Assembly (NCBI GenBank): GCA_004335835.1
Contig: RWJK01001169.1
Coordinates: 2,010 to 66,009 of the forward strand
Reading direction: 5' to 3'
From: Scenedesmus sp. ARA3
Lineage: Eukaryota > Chlorophyta > Chlorophyceae > Sphaeropleales > Scenedesmaceae
DNA length: 64,000 bases
This document shows, one piece after another, positions 10,683 through 21,844 of this stretch. The position numbers and the translations under genes were made by a program. The first letter of the stretch is position 1. The number at the start of each line of letters is the position of its first letter. The notes under the pieces were generated by a model, which was not told where the DNA came from, did not search any database, and saw nothing but the letters and a program-made list of their open reading frames with translations.

Positions 10683-13600
10683 AGTGTTGTGAGTGTTGGC
10701 TTGAAGTGCAGAAAATGGGGCAGCCATGCGTGTATGGTGTGTGTGCGTGTGTGGTGTGTGTACGTGTGTGCACATAGTGTGCCACTCGCAGGCTGAGGAT
10801 CAGCCCCACTGCACTTGCCTTGTATGTTGAATGATGCGAGTAACAGCACTGGCACAAAATGAATGGGGAACTTCTTGTTGCGGTTTGAGTTACACCAGAC
10901 TATATGCATGCATGCTTCCAATCTGGCTTGGGTTGGCACAGAGTTACCTGTCACTTGTGTGTCGAGGAGAGTTGCTCTTATGCCAGTGAAAACGTTGGGC
11001 TTCCGACCAGCACGCAGTCAGCCTGCGCCGTTTTTTTACATCATCACCTAACGGCTTGACTGACCGTCACAGTCGCCTTGACTAGTTACAGCGCTCTTGA
11101 TGTTACTGTGCACACACCGCTACAGTTCCTTGTGCTTGTGGTTCACTAATCAACGGATGGCGATGCTGTGAATGTTGACCAGACGTTCAAGACAACTGCG
11201 CTACTGTTGCTCTGCACTTCAGCTGCCATGGCAGCATGCCTGCTCTTTGCTTGACAGTTTGCAGTACAAAGTATTGCTTTCAGCACTGCACTGGTACAGC
11301 ACTGAACTAGAATGCCACTTTCCCAGGGGCGGCGCCAGGTCAGAGGTGCCACCTGTCATTTCAGAGAGGGCACATTTTTGCAGTGCATGGGTGCGCATGC
11401 CAGGTTGAATTGCCGTTGTCAGTGACCTCCCAGCCTTGCAGCTGGACACGCATGGCGATTGAGCAGCAGATAACTGTGAAGCTGCTCTTGCAGTCGCTGC
11501 TTGCTGTTGTTAACAGCTGTGAGCTGTTCACTCACACGGGGAGTATGCGTTCGCGCCTGAGCAATGCGCTGGTGCGCCAGCCAACATGCCAGGCAAGTAG
11601 AAGACCTCCCTTGCCCCAACTGGATCGGATGTGTGGTGTGCTGAGCATTCTATACCCAATCCGTTGAGTACGACAGCATGGGGTCATGGCACGCTGCCGC
11701 TGGCCTGATTTTAAATTGCCTGTCGTTTGCTTGGCCGCCCATCAGGTGCTGCGATCTGCTGTTGCCTTTTCGTTCCAACTCCAGCTGACATGCGTGACAG
11801 CAGAGCGAGGGCGCGCCTTAAGCTGCAGCAGCTGTTCTGACACCATCATGCTCCTCACCAGTTCTGAGCTACATGTTATGCACCTGTGCACTTGACGCCT
11901 TTGTGATTTGCGTGCTGCGCGCTTTTGTGGGATGAATCTGTTGGCCATTTGATTGTCAGCTGTGTGGATTATGCAGGTTCCGCGTCTGGCCCTGCGCCAT
12001 CACCACCGCGGTCACCAGCTGCAGTCATGGTGTCACTTACTAGTGAGTTTGAACAGTCAACTGCTCCTGGCCTGGGATTACTGAGTAACGTTCAGCAGAC
12101 TTGAATGAGCATGTACAAACACCTGAGCACTGGCAGGCGACCTGCATGTCTGCTACTGGCCCTCTGCATCATCAATATCAACAGCGCTGCCGCCTTGTTG
12201 AGCCCTGGACAGATCATGCTGCATGGTGCTGTGCACGGCTCGTGCCCATGCACCACTTTAATGCAACGACTAACCTCACGTTGCACCGCATGTTGTCAAC
12301 GACCGTTGACGGCCGTTGACTTGTTGAGTGCTGGAGTACACCTGCTGCGTAGCTGGCTTGCAGCCAGCCGTTTCAGGCAGCGTTTGTAGGACTTGCTTGG
12401 CCTTGCTTGTGGTTGTGGTTGTGTTGGCTGTCTGCACAATTCGGGTTCTGTCGCCGGTTCACTCTGGTGGGTGCTGTTGATGACATGGTGGTTCTGGTCC
12501 TGCCGCACCAGGGCCGAGCCTAGCACACCTGGCGAATGCAGCCTGACACAACGCATGGATATGTTAGGCATGCTGCCACGGCGCCTTGGAGTCAGCAACC
12601 TAGCTGCCACCCGTTTTGCAGTGCTCATCTGCTGTTGGCCCTCTCAAAAGGCTCGACAGGTTTCTTAGTGTGCTTTGGTGGGGCCGCGCTTCAGCACTTG
12701 CACCCTTTGGCAAAAAAACAGTTCTTGCCCCTGCAATCAGTACACGGTGCTGCTGCCATGCTGGTGGCCAGGCACACATGACATGGCAGCTATACTGTGC
12801 CAGTGCATGCCAGGTCTTGTCAGCCAGCGTTCTCAGCTGCGCTGCAGCTAGTGACAGAGGCAGCCTTGCAGCTATCAGTAGCATGTGACACATCCGACGC
12901 TGACATAGACAGCGCTGTGGTTTGTATGGCTGTTGCGTACAGCTGTTTGGGCAATGTTTGAGAACCTGCAGGGAAGCACACGTTGCAGGAAGGCACGGTA
13001 TCACCTATGTGAGATCTGTATGTTGTTGCACGTCCATTGAACAGGAATGGCAGGGCCTGTGGGTGCATACGTGTACTTGACAGGTCACGCGTGTAAGGAG
13101 ACGAACGCCACCCTGGACACAGGGCAATGCAGCAGCTGCTGCACTGTCATTGATGTCCAGAATGTACGTAAAGCCATAACAGCTAAGCACTGCAGTTCAT
13201 TAGGTATCTGGTTCATCACGGTGTAGTATGGTCTCGTCATGCTACCGCTATCATCAACTGTGATTGCAGCCACTGATTGAGTGAAGCCACCTACGCAAGG
13301 AGTACACCATCACACAACCACCACAAAGCCGCACAGCATCACGTATAGCGTCTGCGCATTGGCAGTATGTACACACAGCCCTGCAAAGCACTGCTCTGGC
13401 AGTGCACCACGTGAGTGCACTCCTGCTACAGTTGATACACCCAGGCAAACATTGCCAGCAGATGCATCATATGGCACCACCCTAAGGCATCTGCTGCTCC
13501 GCACACATGCCTGCACCACAAGCGCAGCGACACGGCTGTCCAGCAACTGCTGAAACTGGCAACACGCTATACAGAAGCATCCTTGGAGACTTGGATTGGG

Positions 13601-14054
13601 TGCAAATTGTGCCCACATTGCTGCTACCAGCAGGAGCAGCAACAGGCACGACCAACTGCCACATGCCGGAATGCAGCACACCATTCAGCAGTACTAGCAG
13701 CAGTGCTGTGAGCAGCTCCATCATTCTACGAAAGCTGATGGCGCAGCTTGGCTGCTGAACAGTGACCACAGCAGCAGCCAACACAGTGCAAGAACCATGC
13801 TCTCATATTTTAATGCTTGTTGCAGACCATCCTGCAGCGCCATCTGCACGCCTGCCACACAAAACAGCCGGCAGCAATGGGCATAGCCTAGCAATAGAAC
13901 TAACAGCGCCAGCGCATGAGCTGCACGCTGAACACCACAGCACAGACACACAGGCCCGCACCATCAACGCAGGCTGCTGCGCTTTGTGTTTCGCGCGCCA
14001 CGCTGCCAAACACGCGCGTGGTGGTATCTACTGCACGTCGCTCCGGCCCCCGCG
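10683..14054. other. Intergenic region, duplicated flank, no gene recognised
   Basis: This 3.4 kb lies between the convergent sushi/propeller and CCT6 genes. The first kilobase is a diverged copy of the DNA after the first paralogue: for example GCCACTSGCAGGCTGAGG and a GGCAGCATGCCTGCTC element recur in the same order. The remainder has the CAG/TGCA-rich texture of introns, and I see no conserved protein, RNA gene or transposon. Confidence 0.45.
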
Positions 14055-17000
14055 CTACTTGCCGCGCATGTTGATGCCCGCGCGCATGACCTCATCCACC
14101 AGCAGCAGCTGGCTGGCAATTACAGGCGCGCTCAGGATGATTTGGCGCTTCACAATATAGTTGTCGTAGATGCCGGCCACCTGCGGGTCAAGTGCCTCGC
14201 CTGTGGCGATGTCCAGGCCCACGTTGCTGCCGCGCTCCTGCTCCTCCTGCAGCTTGATGAGCACGTCCTGCGCGTCATACCTGCAGGGCAGGAAGCAATG
14301 CAAGATAACATAGACGTTATAACCGTCGGCAGGCTCAGGCAGTGTAGATGATGCCGGGGCAGTGTGTGCAGCAGCAAGTTCACAGGTATATCGCGACTGC
14401 GCACGCGCAGCACAGCAGCACGGCGTCGCAGCAGCTGCGATCCTTACATGGCAAAGTTTTTCTTCAGCAGACAAACAGCAACCGCATGCCGCACGGTGAC
14501 CCCACTCTGCTGCTGGTTAGAGCCTCCAACGCACCCGCTGTTCTCCGCCAGCACTTTGACGAAGCCCAGCAGTGCCTCAGCAAAGGCCTCCACGCCCAGC
14601 TTGGCGCGGCCCTGCGCCTGCTTCTTGACCGTGCTGCGCAGGTGCGCGGCAGCGGCGATCTCAAACGCGCCCGCGCCCAGCACCACTGCCTTGTCATCAA
14701 TCACATTCTTGACAGCGCGCAGGCCGTCACGCACAGCGTCCTTGATCTGCGGGCATGCATGATATCCAGGCGATGCATAAGCATTGAAGCAGTATGAAGC
14801 GCACGAGCAGACCGACGGCGCTGCCACAGATGATGGTACATGCTGCCTACAACAGCAGCCACCCGGTCAGCCGCTTCATTGGGCTGTAACACTTTCAACA
14901 CAGCCAACACAACTCCTCTTCAGTGCATGCCTACCAACGCTGCCCAGCCCCCTCCAAGCTGACTGGTCAAACCCTAGTCAAACTGGCTGGTCAAACCCCA
15001 CCCACCTGTGCAATGGTATGGTCGTTTGGCCCCTTGATGAGGATGGTGCAGCTGTGCGGGTGCTTCACGTCCTCCACAAAGGTGTACTTCTCCTCACCCA
15101 GCACGTGCTCGTACACAGCGCCAGCGTGGCCCTGCAGGGGGTGAGCGAATGGCAGCAGCAGTCAAGTTTGCGGGTGAGTGATGGGCAACGCCGGTTGCTG
15201 TTGTGCCTGGTCACCGCAGCAAGCTCAACTGTGAATATGACGGGTGCCACATGCAATGCTACGCACCAGCAATGCTATGAACCAGGCTGCCGCACGCGCC
15301 TCCAGGCGCAACGCAAGCAGTAGCAGTAGAACTCAAAACAAAGCGCACCAGGCAGTCTGGCGACAGCTCCTCCACGCTGTTGATGGCAAAGCCGCCGCAG
15401 GCCAGCGTCAGCCGCTCCATGTTGCGCTTCTTGGCCCTGTGCGGCAGCAGCAAACAACAGCCGGATGCAAAGAAAAAGGTGAAGAAGTGCAATGCTGCAG
15501 CACACAGGGCAGCAGCTGGACTGAAGCTGCCGCGCTTTGCTGCGGTCACAAGCCACCCTTGCACCTGGGGTCCCCCAACGACACAGCCCTGGCCAACAGC
15601 ACACCGCTCATCCCCCGCCTCCCCACCTGCGCAGCGCCAGGATGCCCTCCTTGGCCAGCATGTCGAGGCACAGCGGGTCGATGCCCTTCTGGTTGATCAG
15701 CACAAAGCCGCGCCCGCTGTCGCCGCACACCTGCGAGAGGCAACGCAACAGACCAGATTAGCACGCGCCCGCATACTCCGCAGAAAGCGGCAGACTCGCA
15801 GCGAAGCTTGCAGGATACACCAGGTGGCAGGGCGCTCCACTTGCAGCCAGGTGACAGAGCGCTTCACCTGCAGCCAGCCTGCCAGCCAACTGCGCTTGCG
15901 CATGCCACTGCACGCTGCCAACTGGCCCCTGCACGCATGCATGGTGTCGCCTACGCCGCAGCTCACGCCACAAGCTGCCAACATCAGCTCACTGAGGCGC
16001 GCACTGACCACGACAATATTCGTTGCACTGCAGCACTCCCACTCACATGACCCACGCACCGCCAACGGAGCACGCTCATTGAATCACAAGTTCCACACAT
16101 TTGCCGCAGCCGCCGCCCGCACCTGCTTCTTGAGCTCGATGACGCGCCTGCAGCGCTCGTCGGTGTAGGCCCGTTCTGCTGCCACCAGCGCCTCACGCTG
16201 CTCTGCTGAGCTGTAGAAGAATCCCGCGTTGACCTCCGCCTTCTCGTACTCCAGGCTGATGTTGGCGGTCAGGATGAACGCGTCCTGCGCGCGGGTGGGG
16301 CAACGTGGGTCGGTAAGATACATGACACAGGTAGAGTAGGGCTGGACACAGGTGCACGAGTGCTGCGCCTGAACTTGACAGGCCGGCGTTGGCGGTGATT
16401 ATCAATGGGGCCGGCAACGCAACATAGCTCAGCACGCGTTGCGCGCACTGTGAGAACACAGGAAGGTCTGCCCGCCTGCCGCCGCTGCTAGAGTGTCGTG
16501 CTGACGTGTCATCACCTGCGCCCCGCGCCCAGATATAAGCAGCTACACTGTACTTGCGTAGCCACGCCTGCTGCTGCTGCTGCTGCCAGCGCTTATTTCT
16601 GGAGCCCCGCTGCACACTTGAATGCAAACAAGCTGCTGTGCTGCTGCCGCCGCCGCCCCCGCTGCTGCCGCTGTTTCCGCCTCACCTCCACGCGCTTGGG
16701 CATGTCAGGGTGGCGTGAGCCGTGGTCCAGCACCAGGCCCTTCACCAGGCGCGTGTCCTGGTCCAGCTTGTGCCGCATGTGCATGATCTCCACCTGCGCC
16801 AGCAGCAACACAGGCCACAGCCAGCTGAACGCGGCCCTTTACAAGAAAAAGATCGCGCTGTTGCAGGTGCAGCAGCTGACATTGCAAATGCAGAGCCATA
16901 CGCACGTCCCTGCTGCCGCTGGTGGCGCAGCACATAAAAGATCGCTCAACCCCGCAGCACAAAGCAGCAGCAGCTGCTGCAGGCGGCGCGCACCATGTAC

Positions 17001-18783
17001 AGGTCCAGCGGCTGCTCAGGCTGCTTGATGGTGAGCACCGCATCTGTGACGATGTCTGTGAGCTGCTCCACCAGGTGTGGCGCCAGCTTGGTGGACAGGC
17101 TGGTGCGGCTCACGCAGCGCAGCATCTGCAAGGTGAGGAGGCAGGCAGCAGCGGCGGGTACACAGCGCAGGTACACGCGTTGAATGCAGAACACACTTTC
17201 AGCTGCAAGGGTACGGCATAGGACAGCGTGCACAACGCGCAGGCAGAGGATGTGAGTTGAGAGATGCATGACCGCTGAGGGCAGGGTGTATTGTGAAACG
17301 AAGCAACACATGCTGCACGCCTGAACAAGGGCGCAACAACAGTGCATGGCAAGCGTCGATTGCGCAGGTGCTGTTTTGCGGGGTGCAAAGGTCTAGCCAC
17401 GTGCTGCGCCCTGCTGTCTGCTGGCGATGCATGCATTGCTGTGCAGCGCTGGCGTGTCATGCTGCTGCAGCTGCTGCCGGCAACAGCAGCACGCACCTCC
17501 CTGTCGCTGGCATCCACGGGTGTCTTGAAGTCATCCAGGAACTCCAGCAGCGCCTTCTTGGCAATGTCAAAGCCCTGCAGGGGAAGCAGCAGCAGCAGCA
17601 GCAGCAGCAGTGTATCAAGGCAGGGGCGTAAGGCGCAGCAATGGAGCCTGCCTACCCAGAACAACACGCATGCAATGTCATGCTGTAGGGGGCCACTTTA
17701 AGCACCAACATGCATCACACTTGCAGCTGTTGCTGGTGGCAGCACTGCCGCGCTCCAGAGCTGGTAATTTGCAAGCGTTCTTCCTCATTAGACGTGCTGG
17801 CTTGCTTGCGGTGCTGCTGTGCTCAGTCGCAAGCTGCAGCCCCCGCACCCCCACATCTGAAAATGATACCTGGTGATACAAACACCACTAACGTAAAATT
17901 CCTCCGCACCTCCACGATGACGCGGGGGTGGCTGCCCTCCTGCAGGTAGCGCTCCGCCTGCTTCATCATCTCGCCAATCAGCAGCACGATTGATGTGGTG
18001 CCGTCTCTGCCAGGCAGCAGCAGCAGCAGCAGTGCGCACAGCAGTGCGGACAGCAGGGCAACGCGTCGTCAGCTGCTGTACGCCCCATTGCTACAAGCAA
18101 GCATACTGATGCATCTCAAAGACAAATCACTTCTTGAGCCCAAGTTAGCAGAGCATGATGACTGCAATTTGATGCGTGTGCAGTGCTTGCATCGCTTGCC
18201 GCGCTGCACCAGCGGCACCCGCAGCAGCAGCTGCTCACCCTGTTACGTCGTCCTGCGCCACTGCTGTGCGTGCTATCATGACTGCTGTTGGGTTTTGTAT
18301 TTGCATCTCCCGCAACAGCACGTTGCCGTCCTTTGTCAGCTTGATGTCTGCAGCAGCAGGTGGCACAGCACAGGCTGAGCGCATGCGTTGCTAGCTGGGA
18401 GAGCACCAGGGTGAACCAGCAGTACGAACGAATGCAGCAGCTTGTAGTGGCAGTGCACCGCGGGTGCATGCATGGCACATGCAGCACAAGATCTGCAGTA
18501 ACACACCTCCTGCACCGCCCACAAGCATCTTGATGGTGCCCTTGGGCCCAAAGTTTGTCTTCATGACCTGCAGTAGCACAGCACAGCAGGCAGCAGGTCA
18601 ACCCAGCGCCAGGGTGCAGAGCCTGCCCTGTGCCCCAAGCTGCTGCAGTAGCAGCACCAAGGCGTTGATCCTGATCCCATTACTTACCTCGTGCAGGCCC
18701 TTGGCTGCATTGACGCACATGAAGGTGGCTGCATGCCTGCCCATCACGTCTGCATTCGGATTCAGTGTCTTTACGCTCCCCAT
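14055..18783 (-). CDS. CCT6: T-complex protein 1 subunit zeta (CCT6), 13 exons, 532 aa, complete
   Basis: This is the zeta subunit of the cytosolic chaperonin TRiC/CCT, which folds actin, tubulin and other proteins with ATP. Exons (5'->3'): 18783-18688, 18567-18507, 18347-18239, 18006-17910, 17574-17497, 17125-16994, 16793-16686, 16284-16123, 15730-15627, 15436-15349, 15131-15006, 14746-14535, 14280-14055. Phases close exactly and the length is normal for the family. Diagnostic elements are the N-terminus [12 protein letters not shown], the phosphate-binding [11 protein letters not shown], the catalytic VTGDGTTS (Asp90), [26 protein letters not shown] and the C-terminal [14 protein letters not shown]. 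The last motif and the N-terminus identify zeta rather than another subunit. The gene shares a short divergent promoter region with RanBP1. Nothing is broken. Introns carry CTG runs (sense), for example just before exon 5. Confidence 0.97.
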
Positions 18784-19154
18784 GGCTGCTGATTTGTGTT
18801 GAAGCACTGAATTTTAACCTTTTATGACGATCACAGCAAACCCAACACGCTGTTCGGGTTGCAGCAGCACACGTTCGATTTAAAGTGGTCCCGCCCTGGT
18901 ACACAGACTGGCGGCAATGTTCGTAAGGAGACACGTATCAACACACGAACCAGAAGTGATGCGGCGTGCTCGCTAGATCATGCAGGTAACAGCTTGGCGC
19001 CAAAACACTGGCACAGGAGGACTGTTATGAAGCTTCAACTGGGTTCCTTGTGCATGGCCCCGCTGCATCAATCCTCATTTGCTGGGATCATCGTTACGTA
19101 TACTTTGCAGCTGGTTTTGACCCGATCATAGGCTGTTCAACCCACAACAGCAAC
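18784..19154. promoter_or_regulatory. Divergent promoter region between CCT6 and RanBP1
   Basis: The two start codons are 371 bp apart and face away from each other. Around 18,820-18,960 the DNA loses the CAG/TGCA texture and is richer in CpG-containing words (TTCGGG, GTTCGATT, TTCGTAAGG), as in other promoter regions here. I see no convincing TATA box. That it acts bidirectionally is an inference from spacing alone. Confidence 0.55.
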
Positions 19155-20936
19155 ATGGCCGAGCCAGCAGCAGACATCAAGACTGAGGAGCAGCAGGTGC
19201 GCTATACGTGCACGCTTTAGCTCTTGTTCCACCTCTTATTCAGCGTGATTTGACACGCATTGCCTTCTTGTGTGCAGCCCGCAGCACCTGCTCTTGTGTT
19301 CGGCAGTGGCACAGCGACAGGCAGTGCAGGGGGCTTCGCTGGCTTCACTGGCGCAGGCTTTTCCACCGCAGCAGCAGCAGCTGATGGAGGTGCAGCAGCT
19401 GCGGACGGTGAAGAGGATGACGGTGCCGCGCCTGAGGAGGAGTGCCAGGCGGAGTACAAGCCCGTGGTGCAGTTGGAAGAGGTCGAGACCAGCACAGGAG
19501 AGGAGGACGAGGAGGCCCTTACTGAGCTGTGAGTGATCGAGCTGCTGAGCGCCGGCAGCCCGGCAGTTTCGGCAGTTCCTGCAGGCAGCAAGTACAGCCC
19601 ACCACTTTGGCTTGCAGCTCTGCAGGCGCAGCAGACAGGATCTCGCCTGTTCTGGATCGTTTGTGGCTAACATTTGGTGCTTTGGTGTGCCTGCAGGAAG
19701 TGCAAGCTGTACAGGTTTGAGGCAGCTGGCAATGAGTGGAAGGAGCGCGGCCTGGGCGTGGTGAAGCTGCTGCAGCACAAGGCGAACAAGAAGATCAGGC
19801 TGCTGATGCGCCAGGAAAAGACACTAAAGATCAGGGCCAACCACATAGGTGGGAAGCAGCTGCAGCAGCAGAAGGTCGTGCAGGCAGCTGTGTTGTTTTA
19901 CAGGCATGAACAGCACAGCAGCTATGCTGCAATCAGTTTATCAGGCTGTCGGCGTACTGCCTGTGCTCTGAGCTTGGGCTAGGAGTAAGGCGCCGTGTAT
20001 GGCGCTTGCATCATTGCGTATGCAAGGTTGTCAGCAGGTTGCTGCTTCACAGCAACGGTTATGAAGTTGCTTTACAAAGGCCACTCTGCTGCACCCCAAC
20101 TCATCACAGCAACTGTTGCAGCAAATGCAGTAGAAGGCACATGTGCACAGCTGAAACACGACTCAACCACACTTGCGACAATTTTCTGCTCTGTCACTGC
20201 TCTGTGCGCATTAGGAACTGTCTTGCATGTTGTAACCTGGCTTGTCTTGCCTGCTGCGACTGTCTGCTGCTGCTGCTGCTGCTGCTGGCCGCAGTGATGC
20301 CCACCAGCAAGCTGCAGGAGCACACAGGCAGCGACAAGGCCTGGGTGTGGAGCGCGGTGGACTACGCAGACGGCGAGCACAAGGTGGAGCTGTTCTGCAT
20401 CCGCTTCGGCAGCCCAGAGAGTGAGTGGCGGCACAGTGGCAGCAGCAGCAGCAGCAGCACAAGCAGCGCAGCTTGTAGGTTGTGAGGATCTCGACCTGTT
20501 CATGCATGCTGTGTGGGTGTCCGCATCGTTACATATAATGTGCATGCCGTGTTGGCAGCAGATGCAGCCGTTGTGTGTTTGCTGTGGATGGCTTTGGATG
20601 GAAGGCAGCTGCTGGGAGATCACCTGTATGTTGCAACGGGGGCATTGATAGCGTCAGCAGAGGGGTTCCGCCACTCGTATGCTGTGCTTGCAAAGAGCCC
20701 ACATCCCCAGCTCACCCCTACCTCTGCTGCTGTTGCCGCCTGCAGAGGCCCAGGAGTTCAAGAAGAAGTTTGAGGAGGCAGCAGAGTCGAACAGCAGCAT
20801 CATCAACATGGCAGCAGTGCCCGCAGCAGCTGGCGACGGCAGCGCTGACGCAGCAGACGCGCTGGCAGATGAGCTAGGCAAGGCCAAGGTGGAGGACGCA
20901 GCAGCAGAGGAGCCAGCAGCCGAGGAGAAGGCCTGA
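19155..20936 (+). CDS. RANBP1: Ran-binding protein 1 (RanBP1 domain), 5 exons, 253 aa
   Basis: RanBP1 binds Ran-GTP in the cytoplasm and helps RanGAP release it from export complexes. Exons: 19155-19196, 19278-19528, 19697-19848, 20295-20420, 20746-20936; phases close to a TGA at 20934-20936. The N-terminal 80 residues are Ala/Gly-rich then acidic. The RanBP1 fold covers about residues 95-205: [61 protein letters not shown] and [12 protein letters not shown] are family hallmarks. A Glu/Ala-rich tail ends in AEEKA. Several RanBP1 proteins have similar acidic ends. A TGTAA element at 21,354-21,358 is a candidate poly(A) signal. The gene runs convergently into NUP155. Confidence 0.95.
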
Positions 20937-21353
20937 TGCAGCTGCAGCAGCAGCAGCAGCGAGGGATGAGAATCATGCATGGCCCGGGTTGTGCCGGAGG
21001 CAGGTGTTTGCCAGGCTTTTGTGCGTTTGTGGGAGCGGGCGGCGATTGTCGCAGCTGCCTGCTGTGGCTTGCTTGCAGGGGCTGTTGTGTGCACGTACTG
21101 CTGTGAACAGCTAGGTGCTAGCCAGCACCATATGCATATGCATGTGTGTGGGCAAAAGTGTGTACATAAACGGATGCAGCGCTGCAGCTGCCTTTCGTTT
21201 GCAGCAGTCGCAGCTGCTGCTTGCTTTTGTCAACATATGGCTGCCGATGCAGCTGGGAGTGCTGTGCCACGCATGCTGAGTCAGCACATGACGATGTGTG
21301 CTGTCTTGTGGAGCTCTGTGACCAGAGTTGCTTCGTGTGCAGTAACTGTGCTT

Positions 21354-21373
21354 TGTAACCATCCAAGATTACA
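21354..21373. other. Candidate convergent poly(A) signals (TGTAA on both strands)
   Basis: TGTAA lies at 21,354-21,358 on the plus strand, and its complement TTACA at 21,369-21,373 gives TGTAA on the minus strand. UGUAA is the usual poly(A) signal of chlorophyte nuclear genes. The two would serve RanBP1 (stop 20,936) and NUP155 (stop 21,845), implying 3' UTRs of roughly 400-500 nt whose ends meet or overlap. The motif is short, so this is suggestive only. Confidence 0.35.
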
Positions 21374-21723
21374 GTACTACCCAAACAGCAGGTCTTGGCC
21401 GATCCCTCAAGCAATGCTGTGACAGTGTGCAGCTTGCAGTCACCTGTGCCCACAGAGCATGCCTTCATCCGCTGACACAAGCTAGCTGCAGATGCAAGCA
21501 CCCCATGACAGGCGCACCCCTGCACTCGTGCACCACACAAGCATGATGAACCGAGACCGTCTCGTCGTGACGACGCAGTCTCGACGCCGTGTGGTGCAAT
21601 CCCCGCCAGATCAAAGCAGCCTGCAACCTGTACACCCGCCATGCACATGCAGTCCAAAACAGCGTCTGCAGCTGCGCTGCGACCGTTCTGCGCTGCAGCT
21701 GTTCAGCGCGATAGTCACAATCA

Positions 21724-21800
21724 TCGCCGGCCGCTGCTGCCAGCCAGCTGCGCCTCCACCCTGTCAAACTGCTCTGCCAGCGCTAGCCCCTCAGCAGCCA
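21724..21800 (-). repeat. Degenerate copy of the 3' end of NUP155 coding sequence
   Basis: About 75 bp downstream of the stop repeats the last coding segment (21,845-21,921) at an offset of about 121 bp. Both copies encode GLALAEQFDRV.AQLAGSSGR on the minus strand with scattered substitutions. It lies in the predicted 3' UTR. Confidence 0.85.
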
Positions 21801-21844
21801 CAGCAGCCCATGCCACTTGCTGGCGCTGATATGAAACACAGTCA

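Noticed and set aside
13510..14054. Overlapping open frames on both strands downstream of CCT6
   Set aside because: None has conserved sequence or a credible exon structure; codon content is that of CAG/TGC noise.
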